NCBI GenBank assembly: GCA_965199915.1
Contig: OZ241348.1
Location: 1,984,001 to 2,048,000 of the forward strand
Source: VXYL01 sp965199915
Lineage (GTDB): Bacteria > Pseudomonadota > Gammaproteobacteria > Pseudomonadales > Azotimanducaceae
Direction of reading: 5' to 3'
Length of the DNA stretch: 64,000 bases
In this document: one piece after another, positions 14,237 through 21,840 of the stretch
Numbering within the stretch: the first letter of the stretch is position 1
Layout of the letters: every line of letters begins with the position of its first letter
Translations under genes and position numbers: made by a program
Notes under the pieces: generated by a model
What the model saw: the letters and a program-made list of their open reading frames with translations, nothing else
Told to the model about the DNA's origin: nothing
Databases searched by the model: none

Positions 14237-17050
14237 GTGGAAACGCTGGATCGATTCGCAAAGGGTGTTGGATCAGCGCTGCTGGGCGCGGCGTTGTTCG
14301 CGTCGCCGGTCGCGCTTGCCCAAGCAACGGACGAGGCGGGTGACGCGGAACGCGTCGCGGAGCAGGAGGGCGACGCGGAGGCCCTCCCGGAAGTGATCGT
14401 GACTGAAGAGGAGGTCATCGTGACCGGCACGCGCCTGAAGACGGGCGATCCGTCGGCGCGCGTGGAGTTCATCACCGCCGAGGACATCGCCGTCGCCGGC
14501 CTCACCTCGGCGGAAGAGGTGATCCGCTCCATTCCGCAGAACTTCTCCTCCATCAATCGTGGCACCAATCTGGCCATCGACGGCGTGCTGGACACCAACC
14601 TCGGCGCGCTCGGCCTCGGCGTCGCCACCGCGAACTTGCGCGGCCTCGGCTCGGCGAACACGTTGGTGATCGTCAACGGCCGGCGTTTGGCGGGCGCCGC
14701 CGGGCAGGCCGAGTTCTTCGTCAACATCCGCGACTTGCCGGTGTCCGCCATCGAACGCGTGGAGGTGTACCACGACGGCGGCTCGTCGGTGTACGGCTCG
14801 GACGCCTTGGCCGGCGTCATCAACATCGTCTTGAAAAAGGACATCGACGGCGCGAGCTTCACCGCGCGCGTGGAGGACAGCAACAACAGCGCCGATCAGC
14901 ACCGCATCTCCGCCTTCGGAGGCTGGGGATGGGGCGACGGCGCCCTATCGGGCACCATCTCTGTCACCGACAGCGCTTCCATTCTCAACCAGGAAACGGG
15001 ATACACCACGCGCGACTACCGTCCTCTTTTCCGTGGCGACGAAAGGTACGACTTTCGTAGCACCTACATTGCGCGGTCAGGGCTCGTGGGCCTCAGCCGG
15101 TGGGGAGCGCCCAATCTCATTCTCCCCCCCGGCAACGATGGCAGAAACGCCCAACGCGAGGACTTTTCGCGGGCCACCTCCGACGACTATCTCGACTACA
15201 TTCGCTCGGACGCCGGCGGCACGCAGGAGGACACTTCGGTGACGCTCACCGCGCACCACTCGTTCGGCGACAAGCTCACGTTGCGTGGCGAAGCGCTGTG
15301 GACCGTTGCCGACACGCGCTCTCGCGTGGGCACGCTATCCGGCGGCCTCTCCATCCAAGTGCCGGAGTCCAACGCCTTCAACAATTTCGGCCAAGATGTT
15401 TGGGTGGCCTACAACCTGAGCCGCGAAATAGAGAACGGGATCATTCCCGAAGCGTTTCAGACCAACCGTTCCGAACAGTTGCGCTACATCGTCGGCATGG
15501 ACTACGCCATTGCGCCTCAGATCGAGATCAAGATGAACTACAGCCGGTCGCAGTCCGAAAGCGAAGGCGTGCAATGGAACTTCGGCACCCGCGTGGATCC
15601 CTACGGTCGGCCGGATCCCGAGCACGACGCGCGCATCAGGGAACTGCTTGCGAGCAACGACCCCAATGTGGCCATCAACCTGTTCGGCGACGGCAGCGGA
15701 CAGAATCCAACCATTGCCGAATTGCTCATCCGGGTTGGCTCCCAGTACGACACCACGGTGTACGACTCCTTGGACCTGTACGCAACCGGCGACTTGGGAT
15801 CGTGGTTCCGGCTATCCGGCGGCCCGGTCGGGTTCGTGGCCGGCGTGGAACGACGCAAGGAGTGGCTTGAGGACGACGGCGACAACCTGCTGTATCTGGG
15901 CGTCCCGCGGCCAACGCGCGATCTCAACGCCGCGTATGTGGAGCTGTCCGTGCCGCTTGTGGGAGACCGCAACGCGAGACCGGGGTTGGCGGGGCTCACG
16001 TTAATCGGCCAAGCGCGCTACGACTCCTACGAGGTCGAAGGCGCGGTGGGCACCGAGGTGCCGAACGACAGAAATGCGCCGCCGAACCTCGTGACGGCGA
16101 AGTTCTCCAACGTGGCGCCCCGCATCGGCGTCGCGTGGCGCCCCACGGCGACGACTGTCGTGCGGGCGAGCTGGTCGGAGTCTTTCCGCTCGCCGACCTT
16201 CTCCAATTTGTTCAGCACAAGCAACAGGACTCTGGTTAGTCCGACTGTCTACGATCCGTTGCGCGACCCGCCGTGGGTGCCCGCCCTCTTGACCTTTGGC
16301 CCGAATCCCGATCTCAAGCCGGAACTCTCGGAGAACATCAACGTCGGCGTGCAATACCTGCCACGGTGGACCGAGGAGATGGAGATCAAGGTGGACTACT
16401 CGGACATCGACTATCGGGATCGCATCGCGAACAGCGGCCAGCTATCGAGACTGCTGCCGACGGAGGAGTTCGCCAATTTGCCCCAGTTCTTCCGCCGTGC
16501 CGAGGACGGCACTCTTCTCGAGTCCATTAGTCGGCCCGTGAATATTTCCCGTCGCCTCAACCGGACGCTGGACGTTGCCGTGTCGAAACGGTTTCGCACT
16601 TCGCACGGCGATTTCACCCCGCGTCTCCACTACCACCGGGTGCTCAAGATGTGCGATCAAGCCGTCGAGGGTTCCCCGTGCCGGCCGTTCGTCGGCGAAC
16701 TCATAGGCGTCGACAAGTACAAGCTGCGCGGCGAGCTCAAGTGGGTGAAGGACGATTGGGCCGCAAACCTCCTCGTCCACCACACGCCGGGCTACATTGG
16801 CAATGCCTTCGAGAACAACATTTTTCAGGACATCCCCAACATGGATGTGACCTCCCACACCACTGTGGACTTTGTGGCCAGCTACGTTTTCGACAACGGT
16901 CTGACGTTGCGTGGCGGCGGCCGGAACATCTTCGACCGCGAATTCCCGTTCGTACTCACGTCTTCGGCACTGCCGTACGATAGCAAGCGCGTGGACCTCC
17001 GCGGGCGCGTGCTGCTGCTGGAGGCGCAGTGGAAGTGGTCCGGTCAATAA
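14237..17050 (+). CDS. TonB-dependent outer-membrane receptor
   Basis: 937 residues from the GTG at 14237, chosen because GGAG at 14225-14228 has correct spacing and the result is a proper signal peptide (ALLGAALFASPVALA). After a Glu-rich linker, a TonB-box-like EVIVTG precedes the plug domain (SAEEVIRSIPQNFSS; LVIVNGRRL; IERVEVYHDGGSSVYGSDALAGVINIV), about residues 55-185. The remaining ~750 residues form the beta-barrel and include the signature near the end (GLTLRGGGRNIFDREFPF). It imports a ligand across the outer membrane with energy from TonB-ExbBD. The substrate cannot be told from sequence; no siderophore or vitamin genes adjoin it. Confidence 0.9.
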   Translation: METLDRFAKGVGSALLGAALFASPVALAQATDEAGDAERVAEQEGDAEALPEVIVTEEEVIVTGTRLKTGDPSARVEFITAEDIAVAGLTSAEEVIRSIPQNFSSINRGTNLAIDGVLDTNLGALGLGVATANLRGLGSANTLVIVNGRRLAGAAGQAEFFVNIRDLPVSAIERVEVYHDGGSSVYGSDALAGVINIVLKKDIDGASFTARVEDSNNSADQHRISAFGGWGWGDGALSGTISVTDSASILNQETGYTTRDYRPLFRGDERYDFRSTYIARSGLVGLSRWGAPNLILPPGNDGRNAQREDFSRATSDDYLDYIRSDAGGTQEDTSVTLTAHHSFGDKLTLRGEALWTVADTRSRVGTLSGGLSIQVPESNAFNNFGQDVWVAYNLSREIENGIIPEAFQTNRSEQLRYIVGMDYAIAPQIEIKMNYSRSQSESEGVQWNFGTRVDPYGRPDPEHDARIRELLASNDPNVAINLFGDGSGQNPTIAELLIRVGSQYDTTVYDSLDLYATGDLGSWFRLSGGPVGFVAGVERRKEWLEDDGDNLLYLGVPRPTRDLNAAYVELSVPLVGDRNARPGLAGLTLIGQARYDSYEVEGAVGTEVPNDRNAPPNLVTAKFSNVAPRIGVAWRPTATTVVRASWSESFRSPTFSNLFSTSNRTLVSPTVYDPLRDPPWVPALLTFGPNPDLKPELSENINVGVQYLPRWTEEMEIKVDYSDIDYRDRIANSGQLSRLLPTEEFANLPQFFRRAEDGTLLESISRPVNISRRLNRTLDVAVSKRFRTSHGDFTPRLHYHRVLKMCDQAVEGSPCRPFVGELIGVDKYKLRGELKWVKDDWAANLLVHHTPGYIGNAFENNIFQDIPNMDVTSHTTVDFVASYVFDNGLTLRGGGRNIFDREFPFVLTSSALPYDSKRVDLRGRVLLLEAQWKWSGQ

Positions 17051-17056
17051 TTCAGT

Positions 17057-17067
17057 CCCCTGCGGGG
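17057..17067. terminator. weak hairpin between convergent genes
   Basis: CCCC-TGC-GGGG lies just after the receptor stop and before the convergent lipoprotein gene. The stem is short and there is no T-tract, so termination here is only possible. Confidence 0.25.
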
Positions 17068-17072
17068 CGCGC

Positions 17073-17741
17073 CTAGCCGCCGCCTAGGTGCGTCCGCAGC
17101 CGGATCTCGCGCTCCCGGAGTTCCTCCACCAGCGCCCCGCGCGTAGCCTCTAGGCGGCCGAGATCGCGCGATAGCCGGCGGGCGCGGTCGCGCAACTCTC
17201 GGCGTTCCCCGTCCGCCAAGCCGTCGCGCTCCAGCGCGTCCTCGGTGTTTTCGATGTCCTCCACGACTTCATCCATTTCGTAGTCCACGCGGGCGATCTC
17301 AATCGCCACCGCGTCCACGTCCAATTCCAGCTGGCGGACGAACAGGCCCTCCTCCAAGGCGGCGAGGAACTCGGGCTCCAAGTCCGCCGGGCAGATGCCG
17401 GTGTAGACGTAGCCGTTGCGCCCGACCCGGTAGCCGTTGGCGGGATGGCAGAACACGCGCGCGCCGGCGGCGTGACCCGCTTGGTAGGCGGTGAAATCCG
17501 GCGTCACCGCCACCTTGGCGCAGGCGCTGCGGTGATCGGCCAGCCGCTCCACGCCGCGGCCCGCCGCGCCATCCTCGTGGCCGATGGCGCGCCAGTCGGC
17601 GTGCAGGCACTCGTCCGGCGTCAGGCTGGCGCATCCGGCGGCGAGGAGCGAAACGGCGCACAGCGCCACCATCCGGAACACCGGGCGGCCGCTGGGCGTC
17701 GCAACAGCGCCGCCTTGGCCAGTTCGGTCGAAGCCAATCAT
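17073..17741 (-). CDS. DUF2799-family lipoprotein
   Basis: 222 residues. The ATG at 17741 has a strong GAGGAGG site five bases upstream. A hydrophobic segment ends in the lipobox LAAGC (Cys37), so the protein should be lipidated. The mature part opens with ASLTPDECLHADWRAIGHEDGAAG and continues with ACAKVAVTPDFTAYQAGHAAG and GICPADLEPEFLAAL, which are the hallmarks of DUF2799. The C-terminal ~80 residues form a charged helix likely to be coiled-coil. The function of DUF2799 lipoproteins is unknown. An in-frame ATG at 17672 would give a shorter signal peptide but lacks the good ribosome-binding site. Confidence 0.8.
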   Translation of the reverse strand: MIGFDRTGQGGAVATPSGRPVFRMVALCAVSLLAAGCASLTPDECLHADWRAIGHEDGAAGRGVERLADHRSACAKVAVTPDFTAYQAGHAAGARVFCHPANGYRVGRNGYVYTGICPADLEPEFLAALEEGLFVRQLELDVDAVAIEIARVDYEMDEVVEDIENTEDALERDGLADGERRELRDRARRLSRDLGRLEATRGALVEELREREIRLRTHLGGG

Positions 17742-17860
17742 CCCGCCCTCCTCGATTCACACAATGCTCTTGAACGCCATGATAGCCCCGCCGCGGCCGC
17801 TCGTGCCGTTTGACGGAGCGCGGGAGGCAGCGTCCGGCGTCCTTTGGCGCGCGCCGCTTG

Positions 17861-17868
17861 TATAGAAT
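17861..17868 (+). promoter_or_regulatory. candidate -10 region of the cnoX-like gene
   Basis: TATAGAAT preceded by TTG fits a sigma70 -10 element (TAGAAT at 17863-17868) about 30 bases upstream of the ATG at 17898. No clear -35 hexamer is visible. Confidence 0.4.
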
Positions 17869-17897
17869 GCGCCTCTTCGCAGCCACCGGACCAGTGC

Positions 17898-18749
17898 ATG
17901 CCCAGCCCGCCCGTCTTCGAGATCGACCTGCCGTCTTTTCAGACCGAGGTGATGGAGCGGTCGCGCCAAGTGCCGGTCGTGGTGTTGTTTTGGACCGCCG
18001 AGGTCGCTCCGGCGGCCGAGACGAAGGTCGTCTTGGAGCGGCTTGCGGCGCAATACCAAGGCAAGTTCGCCCTTGGCCTCTCGGATATCGCCAAGGATCA
18101 AACGCTGGCGCAACAGTTGCGCGTGCAGGGCATTCCGAGCATCCGCGTGATCCGCGACGGGCAGCTGGTCGAGCAGATGGACGGGCCGCAGGGGGAGGCG
18201 TCGCTGCGCCAGCTGATCGACGCGCTAACCCAATCGCCGGCCGAGGCGCTGCGGGCGCAGTTGGCGCAACATCTGGCCGCGGAGGATTTCGACTCCGCGC
18301 TTGCGGTGTTGCGCCAAGCCATAGAGGCGGAGCCGGGCAACGCCGGCTTCAAGGTGGAGTGGGCGGACGTGTTGCTGCTGCAAGGCGATGTGGAGGGCGG
18401 TCGCAAGGTGCTTGCCGCCATCCCCGAGGACACGCCGGAGCGCGAACGCCCGGCGACCCGGCTTGAAATTCTCGAGGAGGCCGCCGGCATGGGCGCCGCC
18501 GCCGACGCCGTGGCCGCCGCGGCGGCGGACGACGCCGATCTGGACGCCCACTACCGGGCCGCCGTCGCGCTGACCGCCGAGCGGCGCTACGGAGAGGCGC
18601 TGGAACACGCGCTCACCATCCTGCAACGCGACCGGACCTTCCGCGAGGACGCCGGGCGGCTCACCATGATTCGCATCATGGCGCTGCTCGGCAAGGGCGA
18701 CGAGGTGGCGAAACGCTATCGCCGACGCATGTTCAACTTCCTGTATTGA
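17898..18749 (+). CDS. cnoX: CnoX/YbbN-type thioredoxin-TPR co-chaperone
   Basis: 283 residues from the ATG at 17898. The N-terminal thioredoxin fold (residues about 1-110) has QVPVVVLFWTAEVAPAAETK where a CxxC would stand; both Cys are missing, as in several YbbN homologues. The strand VQGIPSIRVIRDGQLVEQMDG with its cis-Pro is kept. The rest is a TPR-like helical region (ALAVLRQAIEAEPGNAGFKVEWADVLLLQGD) ending in the family tail RYRRRMFNFLY. In E. coli CnoX hands substrates to GroEL and DnaK and protects them from oxidation. This copy could hold clients but cannot do thiol chemistry at the usual site. Confidence 0.85.
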   Translation: MPSPPVFEIDLPSFQTEVMERSRQVPVVVLFWTAEVAPAAETKVVLERLAAQYQGKFALGLSDIAKDQTLAQQLRVQGIPSIRVIRDGQLVEQMDGPQGEASLRQLIDALTQSPAEALRAQLAQHLAAEDFDSALAVLRQAIEAEPGNAGFKVEWADVLLLQGDVEGGRKVLAAIPEDTPERERPATRLEILEEAAGMGAAADAVAAAAADDADLDAHYRAAVALTAERRYGEALEHALTILQRDRTFREDAGRLTMIRIMALLGKGDEVAKRYRRRMFNFLY

Positions 18750-18750
18750 C

Positions 18751-18770
18751 GCCTCTATCGAGCCAGAGGC
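18751..18770 (+). terminator. hairpin after the cnoX-like gene
   Basis: GCCTCT and AGAGGC form a six-base stem with an eight-base loop starting two bases after the stop codon. No T-run follows, so it may be a stability hairpin or a weak terminator. Confidence 0.3.
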
Positions 18771-19048
18771 GCAAGCGCGCGCGAGTGGCCACTTCGCCGC
18801 CGCCGGCGTCTTTATGCACAAGCGCCACCGGCGCGAACATGCGCGGGGCGCGAACGGCACAGGTGTTCAAGTAACAGGAACTTAACTTGCAATATGTTGA
18901 AAAATAAGCGAAAAGCGCCTTGTTCGTTGTCGCGATCTTCGTGGTCTTGGTTTGTGACACACAGGAATCCGCGCAACCTTCCCAAAAGAATCCAAAAACT
19001 TATCCACAGATCGCGGCGCACACAGCCGCACGGACGCCGACGCTACTG
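18771..19048. other. AT-rich intergenic stretch with one consensus DnaA box
   Basis: No gene is visible. The stretch from 18880 to 19010 is distinctly AT-rich for this chromosome and holds TTATCCACA at 19000-19008, a perfect DnaA box. No second box, no iterons and no replication genes lie nearby, so an origin is not supported. Confidence 0.5.
19000..19008 (+). promoter_or_regulatory. DnaA box (TTATCCACA)
   Basis: Exact match to the consensus. A single box can bind DnaA and titrate it or act on nearby transcription, but occurrence by chance is also possible. Confidence 0.4.
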
Positions 19049-19276
19049 TCAGCGCCCCTGACCACCGACCTCGAACAATGACCGCGCAAGCCCAGACTGG
19101 CGAATGATGGCTGCCAGAGTGCCCGCTCGCAGTTCTCGATGGACAGGCACGGGCACCGTGACGGTATTCCCGTTGATCTGCTTTTGCATCACGACATGGC
19201 TGCCCCGTCGTCTCACCTCCGTGAAGCCGTGACGGGAAAGCAATTCGCAAACGCCAGCGCCGGACCAAACGCGCAA
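19049..19276 (-). CDS. hicA: HicA/YcfA-family mRNA interferase toxin
   Basis: 75 residues, complete. SGAGVCELLSRHGFTEVRRRGSHVVM carries the family's conserved GSH with the catalytic His, followed by VPVPVHRELRAGTLAAII. HicA toxins are double-stranded-RNA-binding-fold ribonucleases that cut mRNA and stop translation until bound by HicB. It lies one base after the hicB stop, in the order hicB-hicA. Antitoxin first is the less common arrangement for hic loci but frequent for YcfA/UPF0150 pairs. Both genes look intact, unlike the hic scraps at 3507-6686, so this is probably the working hic system of the window. Confidence 0.85.
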   Translation of the reverse strand: MRVWSGAGVCELLSRHGFTEVRRRGSHVVMQKQINGNTVTVPVPVHRELRAGTLAAIIRQSGLARSLFEVGGQGR

Positions 19277-19277
19277 C

Positions 19278-19496
19278 TTAGCCAGCCGCGGACACCTCCA
19301 CCTGCGTCACGTACACCTCTCCATGAAGCCGCCGCGAGACTTCCCCGCTGCCAGCTGTCTCGAAGAACAACTCCAAGGCTTCCTTCAAATTCTCGCGGGC
19401 GAGCACGACGGTTTCGCCTTGACTCGCGATGTCTAGTTGGGGGCAAAGAGCAACATAGCCTTCGCCCTCGCGCTCAATGACAGCAGTAAGTTGCAT
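19278..19496 (-). CDS. hicB: HicB-family antitoxin
   Basis: 72 residues from the ATG at 19496, with GGAGGTG centred about ten bases upstream. LTAVIEREGEGYVALCPQLDIASQGET and ARENLKEALELFFE form the partial RNase H fold of HicB. The C-terminal part is short (VSRRLHGEVYVTQVEVSAAG), as in the UPF0150 group, without a separate helix-turn-helix domain. It should bind and mask HicA. The operon is isolated: an AT-rich gap follows it and a divergent metabolic operon lies upstream, so its own promoter must be within 19497-19657, where autoregulation would occur. Confidence 0.85.
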   Translation of the reverse strand: MQLTAVIEREGEGYVALCPQLDIASQGETVVLARENLKEALELFFETAGSGEVSRRLHGEVYVTQVEVSAAG

Positions 19497-19657
19497 GTCT
19501 TCACCTCCACTCCTTGGGATGGCGAGCAGCTTCGGCTTCGCCCAACCACCTCGAATCTACCACACGCCTTGCGCTCCGCGTTCATGGCGACCGTTCGCCT
19601 GTATAGTGGTCGTGCGGAAGGCGAAGGCGCGGTTCAAGACCGATGAGCGAGTGGTAG

Positions 19658-21046
19658 ATGGGCGGTGACACCGCGGCGGGCGGTGCTGGCGGGCAGCCGG
19701 CGGCCAGCGGCGGCGCGGCGATGCTGGGCCTCGCGGACATCGACGGCGTCTTGCGGGGCAAGTTCGTCAGCGCCGGCAAGCTGCGCAGCCTGCGCGCCAA
19801 CGACGGCGGCTTCTGCGACTGCGTGTTCGGCTGGGACATGGACGACGCGCTCTACGAGGGCGCTTCCGAAGGCGCGGCGACGGGTTGGCACAGCGGGTTC
19901 CCGGACGCGCGCTACCGCTTGGTCGGCGCCACCGAACGCGCCTTGCCGGACGACGGCACGCCCTACTTCGTGGGCGAGTTCGCCAGCGACTCCGGCGGCG
20001 ACCACCCGCTTTGTCCGCGCACGTTGCTGCGGCGGGTGCTTGCCCGCGCCGGCGCGCGCGGCCTGTCGGCGCGCGCCGGTTTGGAATACGAGCTGTTCGT
20101 GTTCAAAGAGACGCCGGCGAGCGCCCGGGAGAAGGGCTTTCGCAACCTCGAACCGGTTACGCCGGGCAATTTCGGCTATTCCGTGCTGCGCGCCGCCGCC
20201 GGCGCGGAGGTGTTCGAGGCGCTGATGCGCCACTGCGCGGATTTTCGCGTGCCCATCGAAGGCCTGCACTGCGAAACCGGGCCCGGGGTTTGGGAAGCGG
20301 CCTTGGAGGCCGCCGAAGGTTTGGAAGCCGCCGACCGAGCGACCTTGTTCAAGACTTTCTCCAAGGCGTTCTTCCAACGGCGCGGCCTCATGGCGACGTT
20401 CATGGCCAAGTGGTCCATGGACTACCCCGGGCAAAGCGGCCACTACCACTTCTCGCTGCTCGACGCCCACGGCGGCAACGTGTTTGCCGGCGCGGAAGGC
20501 GGCGTTCGCCTCGCCGACGCGGCGCGCTGGGCGCTTGGTGGCTTGTGCGAATACGTGCCGGAGTTCTTGGCGATGCTGGCGCCAACGGTGAACAGCTACA
20601 CGCGGCTGGTGCAAGGGGCGTGGGCGCCGACCGCTTCGACTTGGGGCGTGGACAACCGCACCGCCGCCTTCCGTTTCGTGCCCGTGCGCGGCAACGACGC
20701 CTCGGGGCAACGCATCGAATGCCGGGTCGGTGGCGCGGACGCCAATCCGTATCTGGTCTCGGCGGCGACGCTGGGCGCGGCGCTGCTCGGCATCGAACAG
20801 CAGCTGGAGCCCCCGGCGGCGGTGGCGGGCAACGCCTATGATGTGGAGGACGACTTGCCGGCGGCTAGGCGTTTCCCGCCGACGTTGCGGGAGGCGGCCG
20901 GCCGCTTCTCCGCGTCCGCGCCGGCGCGGGAGTTGTTCGGCGAGGCGTTCGTGGAACACTTCGCGCGCAGCCGCTTGTGGGAAGCGCGCCAGGGCGAGCG
21001 CCATGTGAACAGCTGGCAGCTGGCGCGCTACTTCGAGATCGTCTAA
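19658..21046 (+). CDS. glutamine-synthetase-family enzyme (gamma-glutamyl ligase, GlnA/PuuA-like)
   Basis: 462 residues. The catalytic fold of the glutamine synthetase family is clear: LEYELFVFKETP, IEGLHCETGPGVWEAAL (Glu ligands for the metals), KWSMDYPGQSGHYHFSLLD (the conserved His-x-His), LAPTVNSYTRLVQGAWAPT and ECRVGGADANPYLVSAATL. The N-terminal beta-grasp part is short (LADIDGVLRGKFVSAGKL), as in PuuA-like ligases that join glutamate to amines, not in true GlnA. An amidotransferase gene follows by four bases and could process the product. Substrate unknown: polyamine, ethanolamine or another amine are possible. The first ~20 residues are low-complexity, and translation may begin at the in-frame ATG further in (about 19721). 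Confidence 0.75.
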   Translation: MGGDTAAGGAGGQPAASGGAAMLGLADIDGVLRGKFVSAGKLRSLRANDGGFCDCVFGWDMDDALYEGASEGAATGWHSGFPDARYRLVGATERALPDDGTPYFVGEFASDSGGDHPLCPRTLLRRVLARAGARGLSARAGLEYELFVFKETPASAREKGFRNLEPVTPGNFGYSVLRAAAGAEVFEALMRHCADFRVPIEGLHCETGPGVWEAALEAAEGLEAADRATLFKTFSKAFFQRRGLMATFMAKWSMDYPGQSGHYHFSLLDAHGGNVFAGAEGGVRLADAARWALGGLCEYVPEFLAMLAPTVNSYTRLVQGAWAPTASTWGVDNRTAAFRFVPVRGNDASGQRIECRVGGADANPYLVSAATLGAALLGIEQQLEPPAAVAGNAYDVEDDLPAARRFPPTLREAAGRFSASAPARELFGEAFVEHFARSRLWEARQGERHVNSWQLARYFEIV

Positions 21047-21050
21047 CCGA

Positions 21051-21773
21051 ATGGCGCAATCCTCCGCGCTCACCGTCGGCATCCTGCAGGCCGACGAGGT
21101 GGAAGCCGAACGCCGGGCGGAGTTCGGCCGCTATCCGGCGATGTTCGAGCGGCTGCTCGGCGGCGTGGATCCGGCGCTGCGGTTCGAGACCTTCAACGCC
21201 CGCGAAGGCGATTTGCCTCGGCAACCGGACGCTTGCGACGCCTACATGGTCACCGGCAGCCGCGACAGCGCCTTTGATGACGCGCCGTGGATCTGCCGCC
21301 TCGCGGCGTTCCTGCGCGACCTGCGACGGGCGAAGGTGCGCGCCGCGGGGGTGTGCTTCGGCCATCAGCTCATCGCCCATGCCCTTGGCGGCGTGGTGCG
21401 GCGGGCCGCGGCCGGTTGGGGCGTTGGCGTACACGGATGGCGCTGGTGCGCGTCCGGGGAGGAGTTCCGCCTGCTCGCGTTCCATCAGGACCAAGTGTGC
21501 GCCTTGCCGCCCGGCGCCCGGCGGCTTGCCGGCAGCGCCTTCTGCCCGAACGCCGCGTTTGTGGTGGACGACCGGATGCTCGGCCTGCAAGGCCACCCGG
21601 AGTTCAGCAAGCGCTATGCCGAGAGACTGTTGCGCAGCCGCCGCGAGCGCATCGGAGACGCCTTCGCGCCGGCGATCCGCTCCCTCGCTCGGCGCACAGA
21701 CGAACGCCTGGTGGCGCAGTGGATTGTGGATTTCCTGCGCGGCGGGAAGTTCACGGCGCGTTTTTCCGCGTAA
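21051..21773 (+). CDS. class I glutamine amidotransferase / gamma-glutamyl hydrolase-like protein
   Basis: 240 residues. The triad is visible: Cys102 in GVCFGHQLI, His182 and Glu184 in GHPEFS. An N-terminal strand (TVGILQADEVEAE) and MVTGSRDSAFDD complete the class I GATase fold; there is no synthetase domain. It follows the glutamine-synthetase-like gene by four bases, so both should be made together. A free-standing class I GATase beside a gamma-glutamyl ligase suggests that it removes a gamma-glutamyl group or frees ammonia from glutamine in the same pathway, as PuuD does for PuuA products, though PuuD belongs to another branch. Confidence 0.75.
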   Translation: MAQSSALTVGILQADEVEAERRAEFGRYPAMFERLLGGVDPALRFETFNAREGDLPRQPDACDAYMVTGSRDSAFDDAPWICRLAAFLRDLRRAKVRAAGVCFGHQLIAHALGGVVRRAAAGWGVGVHGWRWCASGEEFRLLAFHQDQVCALPPGARRLAGSAFCPNAAFVVDDRMLGLQGHPEFSKRYAERLLRSRRERIGDAFAPAIRSLARRTDERLVAQWIVDFLRGGKFTARFSA

Positions 21774-21840
21774 TCCGCGCAACCTGCGTTACTATCGGGC
21801 GGCAGCATGTGAGACCGCACACTCTTCCAAGGAGACCCGC

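Noticed and set aside
18880..19010. Replication origin at the DnaA box
   Set aside because: Only one box, no dnaA, dnaN or mnmG nearby and no iterons.
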